A stretch of 64,000 bases of DNA from Bradyrhizobium oligotrophicum S58 (GTDB lineage Bacteria; Pseudomonadota; Alphaproteobacteria; Rhizobiales; Xanthobacteraceae): NCBI RefSeq assembly GCF_000344805.1, contig NC_020453.1:3381001-3445000 (forward strand), given 5' to 3'. Positions 55,612-63,846 of the stretch are shown here, one piece after another. Every line of letters starts with the position of its first letter. Position 1 is the stretch's first letter. Below the pieces are notes generated by a model. It was not told where the DNA came from and made no database searches. It saw nothing but the letters and a program-made list of their open reading frames with translations. Position numbers and translations under genes: made by a program.

Positions 55612-56058
55612 TTGTTTCCAGATCCTTCCAGCAGATGGCGACCATACCCCTCGATCATCGATGGCATCGAGCGGCCGCCATCTGCGTTCGTCCAAGGACT
55701 CTGGCGGGGCGTGCTCCACCTCATCGTCGTGGCGTCGCCGCCTGGTCATCGTGCGTACCGCATCGGGATCTCCTGCGAGATCTTTGCCGGGTTCGAAGAG
55801 ATGATCTACTCGGTCTCAGGTCAGGGATATGGGACGGGGATGTATGACGGGGGCGTCTATATCAAGGAGGCGGAGAGCTCGGCATTGCTGAACGCCTATG
55901 CGACGCTTGATCCGGTCGGCCGGAGACCGCGTCATTTCTTGTTCGTCGGCAGCGACTATTGTTACGAGGTTCTTGGCTTTTCGGAGCCGATCATTGAGGC
56001 TTTCCGTGACGCGAGAGAGGCTTACGATTGGAGACCGCAACAAGAGGGCCTTCGATAG
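55612..56058 (+). CDS. Hypothetical protein, 148 residues, TTG start
   Basis: No family recognised. The start is a TTG with a GGAG ribosome-binding site five bases upstream; the first in-frame ATG is 63 codons in. The chain looks soluble and mixed alpha/beta (ERPPSAFVQGLWRGVLHLIV, SGQGYGTGMYDGGVYIKEAE, and a C-terminal RHFLFVGSDYCYEVLGFSEP). It lies alone between the pseudogene scar and the repeat cluster. Confidence 0.55.
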   Translation: MFPDPSSRWRPYPSIIDGIERPPSAFVQGLWRGVLHLIVVASPPGHRAYRIGISCEIFAGFEEMIYSVSGQGYGTGMYDGGVYIKEAESSALLNAYATLDPVGRRPRHFLFVGSDYCYEVLGFSEPIIEAFRDAREAYDWRPQQEGLR

Positions 56059-56108
56059 ACGGGCGAAGTGACGAAGGCGGCGCCTCAACAGGTTAGGGCA
56101 TGCCGGGG

Positions 56109-56172
56109 ACGGTGCCACGGCGCCATAATGATGTTGCATGTGCAATGACGGCGGACGCGTCTTTGCCCACCG
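56109..56172. repeat. Degenerate copy of the right half of the 56312-56448 element
   Basis: From ACGGTGCCACGGCGCC to CGTCTTTGCCCACCG this stretch parallels the right half of the element further right (GGTGGCACGGCGCCAC ... GCGCCTTTGCCCACC) with scattered differences. It is on the same strand, about 270 bases to the left. Confidence 0.55.
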
Positions 56173-56176
56173 CTGC

Positions 56177-56275
56177 CGTCATTGTGAGTAGCGCAGGAGT
56201 CCTCGCGCTGCCCTGGATTGCTTTCGCCGTCGCCCTTCGGGCTATGGACGACATGTCACTTCGCTCGTAATGACG
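56177..56275. repeat. Diverged CGTCATTG-type palindromic repeat
   Basis: Arms CGTCATT (56177-56183) and AATGACG (56269-56275) close an element whose middle (CTGGATTGCTTTCGC and CACTTCGCTCG) matches the repeat at 3379-3460. It is older or more changed than that copy. Confidence 0.65.
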
Positions 56276-56311
56276 AAAGATAGAAGAGCGTCGCGTTGTT
56301 AGCTGCGCAGG

Positions 56312-56448
56312 GGAGGGTGGGCAAAGCGGCCGCCGCAAGGCGGCAGCATGCCCACTATCGAGCGGCGATCGAGTCAGTCGGGTGGTGGCACGGCGCCACG
56401 GGGATCTCAAATTTCGAAAGACCGCGGATGCGCCTTTGCCCACCCTCC
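56312..56448. repeat. MITE-like element with 15-bp perfect terminal inverted repeats
   Basis: GGAGGGTGGGCAAAG (56312-56326) and CTTTGCCCACCCTCC (56434-56448) are perfect 15-base inverted repeats 137 bases apart end to end. Inside are a CCGCC-GCAA-GGCGG hairpin and a GTGGCACGGCGCCAC near-palindrome. There is no coding capacity and no obvious target-site duplication. Its right end lies 12 bases before the convergent oxidoreductase stop. Confidence 0.7.
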
Positions 56449-56460
56449 GATGATCATTAG

Positions 56461-57477
56461 TCAGCTCCACCCCTCCAGCACGATCTTGCCGCGCGAGGTG
56501 TTGCTCTCGATCAAGGCGTGGGCACGCTTGAGGTTCTTGGCGTTGATGGTGCCGTAGTTGTCGCCGAGGGTGGTGCGGATCACGCCGTTGTCGATCAGGT
56601 CGGCGACGTCGTTGAGCAGGTTGTGCTGGGCGATCATGTCCGGCGTCGTGAACATTGAGCGGGTGAACATCGATTCCCAATGGATCGAGATCGCCTTGCC
56701 CTTGAAGGCGGCAAGCGAGAACTCGGCGGGATCGTCGATCAGGCCGAACTTGCCCTGCGGCGTCATGAACTCGGCGATCGCCTTGTAGTGCTGGTCGGTA
56801 TGGGTGAGGCTCGCGATGAGCGCGACCGGCGGCAGCTTCAGCGCGTCGATCTGCTCCTTCATCGGCTTGCCGTGATCAATCACGGCATGGGCGCCGAGCT
56901 TCAGGCACCAGTCGCGCGACTCCGGCCGCGTGGCGGTGGCGAGCACGGTCAGCTCGGTGAGGCGGCGCGCCAGCTGGACCAGGATCGAGCCGACGCCGCC
57001 GGCGGCGCCCGTGATCAGCAAGGTGCGGTCATCGAGGCTCTTGCCGGGGATGACGCCGAGCCGGTCGAACAGCAGCTCCCAGGCGGTGATCGAGGTCAGG
57101 GGCAGGGCGGTGGCTTCGGCGAACGACAGGCTCTTCGGCTTGCGGCCGACGATGCGCTCGTCGACCAGATGGAACTCGGCGTTGGTGCCCTGGCGCAGGA
57201 TCGAGCCGGCGTAGAACACCTCGTCACCGGCCTTGAACAGCGTCACGTCGGGGCCAACGGCCTCCACCACGCCCGCGGCGTCGTAGCCGAGAATCTTGGT
57301 CTCGCCGGCCGGCGGTGCGGCGCGCTTGCGCACCTTGGTGTCGACCGGATTGACCGAGACCGCCTTCACCGCGACGCGGATGTCGCGCCCTGTCGGCTCG
57401 GGTTTGGCGGTCTCGAAATCGAACAGCGCGCGCTCCTCGGTGATAACAAGCGACTGCTGGTAACCGACGGCCTTCAT
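56461..57477 (-). CDS. Zinc-type alcohol dehydrogenase-like / quinone oxidoreductase (MDR family)
   Basis: A 338-residue medium-chain dehydrogenase/reductase. The NADPH site is TLLITGAAGGVGSILVQLAR; the N-terminal catalytic domain has GYDAAGVVEAVGPDV but lacks the cysteine cluster of zinc alcohol dehydrogenases, so it is a zinc-free reductase of quinones or enals. It is divergent from an HxlR regulator and shares a dyad-bearing promoter with it, so it is probably HxlR-controlled and induced by electrophiles. Confidence 0.88.
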   Translation of the reverse strand: MKAVGYQQSLVITEERALFDFETAKPEPTGRDIRVAVKAVSVNPVDTKVRKRAAPPAGETKILGYDAAGVVEAVGPDVTLFKAGDEVFYAGSILRQGTNAEFHLVDERIVGRKPKSLSFAEATALPLTSITAWELLFDRLGVIPGKSLDDRTLLITGAAGGVGSILVQLARRLTELTVLATATRPESRDWCLKLGAHAVIDHGKPMKEQIDALKLPPVALIASLTHTDQHYKAIAEFMTPQGKFGLIDDPAEFSLAAFKGKAISIHWESMFTRSMFTTPDMIAQHNLLNDVADLIDNGVIRTTLGDNYGTINAKNLKRAHALIESNTSRGKIVLEGWS

Positions 57478-57536
57478 GACAACCTCCTGGCTGGCCTCTG
57501 ATGGGGCCTACTTGTCCTGCTGGCGTCATTTCAGCA

Positions 57537-57576
57537 AGTACTGTAAAAATGGGGAACTAGTCCCCGTTTGGATACT
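57537..57576. promoter_or_regulatory. Candidate HxlR operator
   Basis: A dyad of about 40 bases between the divergent oxidoreductase and HxlR starts: outer AGTA (57537) and TACT (57576), A-rich and T-rich spacers, and inner GGGGA (57551-57555) with TCCCC (57561-57565) around an ACTAG centre. Symmetry is imperfect in spacing but the place is right. Confidence 0.5.
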
Positions 57577-57592
57577 ATTGGGCAAAACAGCG

Positions 57593-57970
57593 ATGAAGCG
57601 GAAGAATTTCACCCGCCGGCCGGGCTGCGCGGTCGAAGCCACGCTCGACTTGATCGACGGGAAGTGGAAGGGCGTCATCCTGTATCACCTGCAGGGCGGC
57701 AGCCAGCGCTTCGGCGAGCTCAGGCGGCTGATGCCCGGCATCACCCAGCGCATGCTGACCAAGCAGCTGCGCGCGCTGGAGGAGGACGGGCTGGTCATCC
57801 GCAAGGTCTATGCCGAGGTGCCGCCGCGGGTGGACTACAGCCTGTCCGAGGTCGGCGAGAGCCTGCGGCCGGTGATCGAAGTCCTGAGGAATTGGGGCGA
57901 GCGGCACCAGGACCGGCTGTCCTGCGCCCCAATTGCCGACACCATCGAAACGCCGCATCCGTCGGCCTGA
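57593..57970 (+). CDS. HxlR-family transcriptional regulator
   Basis: A 125-residue winged-helix regulator. The opening RPGCAVEATLDLIDGKWKGV has the conserved redox-type cysteine of the family; MPGITQRMLTKQLRALEEDG is the recognition helix and VDYSLSEVGESLRPVI the wing end. Start ATG 57593. It probably senses electrophiles or quinones through its cysteine and controls the divergent oxidoreductase. Confidence 0.9.
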   Translation: MKRKNFTRRPGCAVEATLDLIDGKWKGVILYHLQGGSQRFGELRRLMPGITQRMLTKQLRALEEDGLVIRKVYAEVPPRVDYSLSEVGESLRPVIEVLRNWGERHQDRLSCAPIADTIETPHPSA

Positions 57971-58027
57971 GCTTGGCCGCATCGGCCGTTCCGCCTATAT
58001 CCAGGGCGTCTTATTCGAGGATTCTTC

Positions 58028-59422
58028 ATGACGTCGATTCGTACCCTCGCGGTATTGCTGCTGTCCCTGCTGGTCGTGTCTCCCGTCGCGGCGCAGGAGC
58101 GGCGCGTGCCGCAGTCTCCGGCCGAGCTGCGGCTGTCCTATGCCCCGATCGTGCAGCGCGTGCAGCCGGCGGTCGTCAACGTCTATGCCGCCAAGGTGGT
58201 GCAGAACCGCAATCCCTTCCTCGATGATCCGGTGTTCCGCCGCTTCTTCGGCCTGCAGGGCGGCCCGCAGGAGCAGATGCAGCGCTCGCTCGGCTCGGGC
58301 GTCATGATCGACCCGTCCGGCCTCGTGGTCACCAACGTCCACGTCATCGAGGGCGCCGACGAGGTGAAGGTGTCCTTGTCGGACAAGCGCGAGTTCGAGG
58401 CCGAGATCGTCCTGAAGGACAGCCGCACCGATCTCGCGGTGCTGAAGCTGAAGGGCACCAAGGAGCAGTTCCCGACGCTCGACCTTGCCAATTCCGATGA
58501 TCTCCTGGTCGGCGACGTCGTGCTGGCGATCGGCAATCCCTTCGGCGTCGGCCAGACCGTGACCCACGGCATCGTCTCGGCGCTGGCGCGCACCCAGGTC
58601 GGCATCACCGATTATCAGTTCTTCATCCAGACCGACGCCGCCATCAACCCCGGCAATTCCGGCGGCGCGCTGGTCGACATGACCGGCCGGCTCGCCGGCA
58701 TCAACACCGCGATCTATTCGAAGTCCGGCGGCTCGCAGGGCATCGGCTTCGCCATTCCCGCCAACATGGTGCGCGTGGTCGTGGCCTCCGCCAAGAGCGG
58801 TGGCAAGGCGGTCAAGCGTCCATGGCTCGGCGCGCGGCTGCAGGCGGTGACGCCTGAGATTGCCGAGAGCCTCGGCCTGCGCTCGCCGACCGGTGCGCTG
58901 GTCGCCTCCGTCGTGGCCAACAGCCCGGCGGCGAAGGCCGGCATCAAATCCTCGGACCTGATCGTCTCGATCGACGGCCAGACCGTCGATGATCCCAATG
59001 CGTTCGACTACCGCTTCGCCACCCGTCCGCTCGGCGGCACCGCGCAGATCGAACTGCAGCGTGGCGGCAAGCCGGTGAAGGTCGCGGTCGCGCTGGAAAC
59101 GGCGCCGGACACCGGACGCAACGAGATGGTGATCAACGGCCGCTCGCCATTCCAGGGCGCCAAGGTCGCCAACATCTCACCGGCGGTCGCCGACGAGCTG
59201 CATCTCGATGCCGAGACCGAAGGCGTGGTCGTGCTCGAGCCGGGCGACGGCACCACGGCCGCCAATGTCGGCTTCCAGAAGGGCGACGTGATCATGGCCG
59301 TCAACAATCAGAAGATCGCCAAGACCGCTGATCTCGACAAGGCCGCGCGGGAGACCGCCCGCGTCTGGCGCATCACTGTGTTGCGTGGCGGCCAGCAGAT
59401 CAACGTCACGCTCGGCGGATGA
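58028..59422 (+). CDS. DegP/DegQ-type periplasmic serine protease with two PDZ domains
   Basis: A 464-residue HtrA-family protease. A signal peptide ends near VAAQE (about residue 24). The catalytic triad is His105 (NVHVIEG), Asp135 (RTDLAVLK) and Ser211 (NPGNSGGAL). Two PDZ domains follow (about residues 265-360 and 370-460), with the C-terminal GQQINVTLGG. It degrades or refolds damaged envelope proteins. Its stop overlaps the rarA start by four bases. Confidence 0.92.
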   Translation: MTSIRTLAVLLLSLLVVSPVAAQERRVPQSPAELRLSYAPIVQRVQPAVVNVYAAKVVQNRNPFLDDPVFRRFFGLQGGPQEQMQRSLGSGVMIDPSGLVVTNVHVIEGADEVKVSLSDKREFEAEIVLKDSRTDLAVLKLKGTKEQFPTLDLANSDDLLVGDVVLAIGNPFGVGQTVTHGIVSALARTQVGITDYQFFIQTDAAINPGNSGGALVDMTGRLAGINTAIYSKSGGSQGIGFAIPANMVRVVVASAKSGGKAVKRPWLGARLQAVTPEIAESLGLRSPTGALVASVVANSPAAKAGIKSSDLIVSIDGQTVDDPNAFDYRFATRPLGGTAQIELQRGGKPVKVAVALETAPDTGRNEMVINGRSPFQGAKVANISPAVADELHLDAETEGVVVLEPGDGTTAANVGFQKGDVIMAVNNQKIAKTADLDKAARETARVWRITVLRGGQQINVTLGG

Positions 59423-60756
59423 GTCCGAAGCGTCCCCAGCAGGGAGGGCCAAGCCTCTTCGCTGCGGCGGGGATGGAGCAGGATGCGCCGCGGCCATTGC
59501 CGGAGCGGCTGCGCCCGCACAAACTGTCCGACGTCGTCGGACAGGATCACATCCTCGGTCCCGACGGCGCGCTGACGCGCATGCTGGAGACGCGCACGCT
59601 GGGCTCGCTGATCTTCTGGGGCCCGCCCGGTACCGGCAAGACCACCGTAGCGCGGCTGCTGGCTGATGCCACCGAGCTGCATTTCGAGCAGATCTCGGCG
59701 GTGTTCTCCGGCGTTGCCGATCTGAAGAAGGTGTTCGACGCGGCGCGCGCCCGGCGCGAGACCGGACAGGGCACCTTGCTGTTCGTCGACGAGGTGCACC
59801 GCTTCAATCGCGCCCAGCAGGATTCATTCCTGCCGGTGATGGAGGACGGAACTGTCGTGCTGGTCGGTGCGACAACGGAGAACCCGTCGTTCGAGCTCAA
59901 CGCCGCGCTTCTGTCGCGGGCGCGCGTGCTGGTGTTCCATTCGCTCGATGCCGCCGCGATCGAGAAACTCTACAGCAACGCCGAAGCGGTTGAGGGCCAC
60001 AAGCTGCCGCTCGACGACGAGGCGCGCGCCGTGCTGATCCGCATGGCCGATGGCGACGGCCGCGCCGCGCTGACGCTCGCCGAGGAAGTTTGGCGCTCGG
60101 CGCGCAAGGACGAGATCTTCAACGCCGTGCAGCTGCAGGACATCCTGCAGCGCCGCGCGCCGATCTACGACAAGTCGGCCGACGGTCACTACAACCTGAT
60201 CTCGGCCATGCACAAATCGGTGCGCGGCTCCGATCCCGACGCCGCGCTGTACTACTTCGCCCGCATGCTCGACGCCGGCGAGGACCCGCTGTTCCTGGCG
60301 CGGCGCATCGTGCGTATGGCGGTCGAGGACATCGGCCTCGCCGACCCGCAGGCGCTGGTCATCGCCAACGCCGCCAAGGACGCCTACGACTTTCTCGGCT
60401 CTCCCGAAGGCGAGCTCGCGATCGCGCAGGCCGTGATCTACGTCGCCACCGCGCCGAAATCGAACGCCGCCTACAAGGCCTTCGGCGCCGCCAAGCGCGT
60501 CGCAAAGGAGGGCGGCTCACTGCTGCCGCCCAAGCACATCCTGAACGCGCCGACCAAGCTGATGCAGGGCGAAGGCTACGGCGCCGGCTATCAATACGAC
60601 CACGACACACCGGACGCCTTCTCCGGGCAGGACTACTTCCCCGAAGCTTTGGGACGCCAGCACTTCTACGATCCCCCCGAGCGCGGCTTCGAGCGCGAGA
60701 TCAGGAAGCGGCTGGATTATTGGGCGAAGCTGCGCCGTGAGCGTGGCGGTGGTTAG
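59419..60756 (+). CDS. rarA: Replication-associated recombination protein A (RarA/MgsA)
   Basis: A 445-residue AAA+ ATPase that acts at stalled replication forks. Walker A GPPGTGKT (residues 68-75) and Walker B LFVDEVHRFN (Asp124, Glu125) are intact; GATTENPSFELNAALLSRAR is the sensor region of the family and the LLPPKHILNAPTKLM segment is in the C-terminal tetramer domain. The start ATG 59419 overlaps the protease stop as ATGA. Confidence 0.94.
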   Translation: MSPKRPQQGGPSLFAAAGMEQDAPRPLPERLRPHKLSDVVGQDHILGPDGALTRMLETRTLGSLIFWGPPGTGKTTVARLLADATELHFEQISAVFSGVADLKKVFDAARARRETGQGTLLFVDEVHRFNRAQQDSFLPVMEDGTVVLVGATTENPSFELNAALLSRARVLVFHSLDAAAIEKLYSNAEAVEGHKLPLDDEARAVLIRMADGDGRAALTLAEEVWRSARKDEIFNAVQLQDILQRRAPIYDKSADGHYNLISAMHKSVRGSDPDAALYYFARMLDAGEDPLFLARRIVRMAVEDIGLADPQALVIANAAKDAYDFLGSPEGELAIAQAVIYVATAPKSNAAYKAFGAAKRVAKEGGSLLPPKHILNAPTKLMQGEGYGAGYQYDHDTPDAFSGQDYFPEALGRQHFYDPPERGFEREIRKRLDYWAKLRRERGGG

Positions 60757-60802
60757 CCGCCACGCAAGGCGCCGGCCGGAAGCCTCTGGAAGATGGCAGA
60801 GG

Positions 60803-62269
60803 CTAGCTACCCAAGGCGTGGTTCAAGTGCTCGGCCAAGCGGATCGAGAGCGTGATGATGGTGAAGGTCGGATTGGAAATCCCGGCCGCCGCGAACACCG
60901 AGGATCCCGCGATATAGAGATTGTCGAGCGAATGAACCTTGAGATTTGCATCGACCACCCCTTGGGTCGGGTCGGCCGACATCCGCGTGGTCCCGATGTG
61001 ATGCCCATTGTCGACCAATTGGCTTTTGACCGATTGCCATGACGCGAAGGCAACATCGCCCTTGCGCTGGTTGACGGCGGTCTTGAACAGCTGCGTCGAC
61101 TGGTTGTAGGTCGCCTCGTCGCGGGGGCTGAGCTCCCATGTGATGTGGGTCTGGCGCTGGCCGAACACCGGGTCGAGCGTGTCGGCGAGGCGCACCCGGC
61201 TATCTGGATTGGGCGCCATCTCGAAATAATAGCCGCCGCCACCAGACCAGAACCAGCAGCTGCCGATGGCGTGATTGCGCTGCTGTTCGGCGCTGGGAGA
61301 AAATCTGCCGGTGACCTTGACGCCGTTGGAATCCGTCCACGGCCTGCCGTTCGCCATCTGGCCGCCCATCAGCCGCGATTCCGCGTTGGTGAGATAGGGT
61401 TTGGTGATGGTGACGACCTGGCCGGTCGCGAGCGGGTGACACATGAAGTAGCGGCCGACCTGATCGTGCTCGTTGCCGGCATTCGAGAGCAGCAGCTGGC
61501 GGGCGTTGGCCACCGCGCCGCAGGCGAGCACGTAGACGTCGGCCTTGACGGTGAACTCCGTGGCCTTCTGCGGCGGCGTTGCATCGTCCATGCTGGCCAC
61601 CCGCAGCCCGGATACCACGCCATTGCCGTGATCGATGTCGAGCAGGCTGGCGTTCAGGATCACGTCGACCGGACTCTGGCCGATGGTCTGCCCATCAAAC
61701 GTCCGGGTGGCAAAATTCAGATAGTTGCCGCCGATGAACTGATACATCTCGGTATCGAAGCCGGCGAGATGCGGGGCTTCAGCCCGCAATGTCGCGGCCC
61801 AGGAGTCGGCGCTGAAATCATCGCCATGGAGTTTGCACAGCGCTGCCGCCTGGGCATAATAGGGATCGAGGTCGGCCCGCTTGATCGGCCAGCCCGGAAA
61901 GCCCGGCCGCTTCTCGAAGGTGATCGGGTCGAGCGGCCGGGACTGGCCGCCCCAATGGGTTGAGGTGCCGCCGAAGATCCGCTCGCGTTCCCAGGCGGGG
62001 CTGGTGTGGTTGACATAGGGCAGAATCAGAAAATCCGGTTCGTTGGTCGCGAACAGGCCGTCGGCCAGGCCGTTGTAGAGCAGAACCTTGTCCGGCCAGC
62101 TGGCGTCTCGATTGTTGTTGTAGTCGCGGCTGCCCTCGATCAACGTGACTTTCCTCCCCGCCTTTTGCAGGCAATAGGCCGCGGTGATGCCCGCGGGGCC
62201 GGATCCGATAATGCAAACCTCGGTGGAGACGACGCTTCCGTTGGGAATATCTTTGCCGTTTCTAATCAT
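60803..62269 (-). CDS. GMC-type FAD-dependent oxidoreductase
   Basis: A 488-residue flavoprotein. The FAD Rossmann motif is near the start (EVCIIGSGPAGITAAYCLQK), with an early RIFGGTSTHWGGQSRPLDP flavin-contact loop, and the C-terminal GHHIGTTRMSADPTQGVVDA and NLYIAGSSVF segments of the GMC group. No beta-lactam or cytochrome partner subunit is adjacent, and no Tat signal is seen, so the enzyme may be soluble. It may oxidise a sugar or alcohol. The ATG at 62269 is preferred; longer frames add a region without homology signs. Confidence 0.85.
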   Translation of the reverse strand: MIRNGKDIPNGSVVSTEVCIIGSGPAGITAAYCLQKAGRKVTLIEGSRDYNNNRDASWPDKVLLYNGLADGLFATNEPDFLILPYVNHTSPAWERERIFGGTSTHWGGQSRPLDPITFEKRPGFPGWPIKRADLDPYYAQAAALCKLHGDDFSADSWAATLRAEAPHLAGFDTEMYQFIGGNYLNFATRTFDGQTIGQSPVDVILNASLLDIDHGNGVVSGLRVASMDDATPPQKATEFTVKADVYVLACGAVANARQLLLSNAGNEHDQVGRYFMCHPLATGQVVTITKPYLTNAESRLMGGQMANGRPWTDSNGVKVTGRFSPSAEQQRNHAIGSCWFWSGGGGYYFEMAPNPDSRVRLADTLDPVFGQRQTHITWELSPRDEATYNQSTQLFKTAVNQRKGDVAFASWQSVKSQLVDNGHHIGTTRMSADPTQGVVDANLKVHSLDNLYIAGSSVFAAAGISNPTFTIITLSIRLAEHLNHALGS

Positions 62270-62796
62270 GGGAGTGCCTATCAATGCTGGTGGTTGAAAA
62301 ATCGCTTGCGGCAGAACGTTGCGCATGAGGCATTCATCGCCGGCAAGCGATGGCCAGCGGCGGACGACATCCAGGAATGCGGGCGTACTGCAGCTAACGG
62401 CTAGGGATCGAAATGACTTCCTGCCTCGAAATGCCTCGGGCGAAATGCCTCGAGCCAACTACTTCAAATGCGACGCTTCAAGAAACCAGAGGCGATAATA
62501 CCACTGGTTGATGAGATCATATGATATCACGCAGAGCGTGTCGAATTTTTTCCTCCTGATTCGCGCTCAAATGGAGTTGATCGGACCTTCGATCCCGCCT
62601 GCTGGTCGTCAGGGGTCGAGGCCCGTGGACGGTGAACGGCAGTGATGCTGCAGCCGCAGTTCGTGATGCGCTGGATTTTCGCCGCCGAGCGACTGGCGGA
62701 CGAGGCGCAGATCACGACCGGCTGCATCGGCGTGTTCAGGCCATCGCCCCGACGGCAGCAAAGCGCTGCGCATCCTCCGCGTCTGGGCGGATATGG
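62270..62796. other. Non-coding stretch between the GMC gene and the hydrolase gene
   Basis: About 530 bases. The stretch around 62400-62560 is noticeably richer in A and T than the neighbours and holds a perfect ATCATATGAT palindrome (62516-62525). It also has a CACGC/GCGTG hairpin (62528-62540) followed five bases later by six T residues, a weak terminator-like pattern on the plus strand. No gene is supported. Confidence 0.45.
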
Positions 62797-63744
62797 CTAT
62801 TTGCGGCTGACCACAAATTCGAGAATCTCCCGCGTCAGCCGGTCGTCGTCGGTGTTGATCGAATACGCCTCCGACATGTGACTGTGCTGCGGCAGCATCA
62901 CCGCGCGGGCGCAGCCCGCAGGACGCTTGCAGGCGGCCTGCTTCAGCAGATCGAACTGCTCGACGAAGCGCGGCGGGTCGAGTTCGGCGGAGGCGATCAT
63001 CAGCGGCAGGGTCGAGGCCTGCAGGCCCGACAGCGACGAGCGCTCCTTGAAGCGCGAGGGATCGGTGCCGAAATAGGCCATCTCCTGATCGCCGAGCGGC
63101 GTCGCCGTGAGGTCGTAGACCCCTGAGGCCATGATCGCACCCGCCAGCCCGCCGCCGCCGACCTTGTGGAATTCGGGATGGGCGACGTAAGTCGCGACGT
63201 GCACGGCGCCGGCCGAATGGCCCATCAGATAGATGCGGGCGGGATCGCCGCCGTTCTCGGCGGCGTGAGCGGCCACCCATTGCACGGCGCTGGCGACGTC
63301 CTCGACGCCGGCGGGCCAGGGGAATTTCGGCGCCAGGCGGTAGGTGATGTTGACGCCGACGAAGCCGCTTTTCACCGCCCATAGCATGACGTTGTCGTAG
63401 AACGGGCTGTCGGGCGTGGTGCGCTTGTTGCCGCCGATGAAGGCGCCGCCATGCACGAAGATCAGCACGGGGCGCGGCGCGGCGGCTGCCTCGGGCGTGA
63501 AGACATCGAGCAGATTGCGTTCGGCCGTGCCGTACCTGACATCGCGCTGGATCGTGACGCCTGCGTAGGGTTCCTTGGCCTGCAGCGGCGCGTAGATCGC
63601 GGCGGTCTTGGGCGGGTCGATCGTCCGGCCGATCTCGATCAGTTTCCAGGCGATGTCGTCGGGCATTGGGCTCTGCTGAGCCTGCGCGGCGGTCGCCGCC
63701 AGCGTGGTTGCCACGATCGCCAGGGCCAGTCGTGTCAGCGCCAT
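62797..63744 (-). CDS. Exported alpha/beta hydrolase (carboxylesterase-like)
   Basis: A 315-residue hydrolase of the esterase/lipase (HSL-like) group. A signal peptide ends in AQA (about residue 22). FVHGGAFIGG is the oxyanion loop, GHSAGAV gives the nucleophile Ser177, and the C-terminal SAELDPPRF and PQHSHMSEAY carry the acid and histidine. Likely periplasmic. Substrate unknown; carboxylic esters are probable. Confidence 0.88.
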   Translation of the reverse strand: MALTRLALAIVATTLAATAAQAQQSPMPDDIAWKLIEIGRTIDPPKTAAIYAPLQAKEPYAGVTIQRDVRYGTAERNLLDVFTPEAAAAPRPVLIFVHGGAFIGGNKRTTPDSPFYDNVMLWAVKSGFVGVNITYRLAPKFPWPAGVEDVASAVQWVAAHAAENGGDPARIYLMGHSAGAVHVATYVAHPEFHKVGGGGLAGAIMASGVYDLTATPLGDQEMAYFGTDPSRFKERSSLSGLQASTLPLMIASAELDPPRFVEQFDLLKQAACKRPAGCARAVMLPQHSHMSEAYSINTDDDRLTREILEFVVSRK

Positions 63745-63846
63745 TGGATTGAGCTCCGATCAGTACCGATTCTGCACAACACTCGCCGGCCGCCTTTATC
63801 GCGAATTCGCCGTGACTGGCAGTGGCTTTTGGGATACGCAGCACGC

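Noticed and set aside
56461..57477. Oxidoreductase as the missing adh2XL of the lipid A cluster
   Set aside because: It is 30 kb away, paired with an HxlR regulator, and belongs to the zinc-free quinone reductase branch.
62528..62551. CACGC/GCGTG hairpin followed by TTTTTT as a terminator
   Set aside because: The T-run is separated from the stem by five bases and no plus-strand gene ends upstream.
62609..63844. Long minus-strand frame overlapping the alpha/beta hydrolase
   Set aside because: It is the same strand in another frame with Arg/Ala/Gly-rich composition and no motifs, while the hydrolase frame has a signal peptide and full catalytic motifs.
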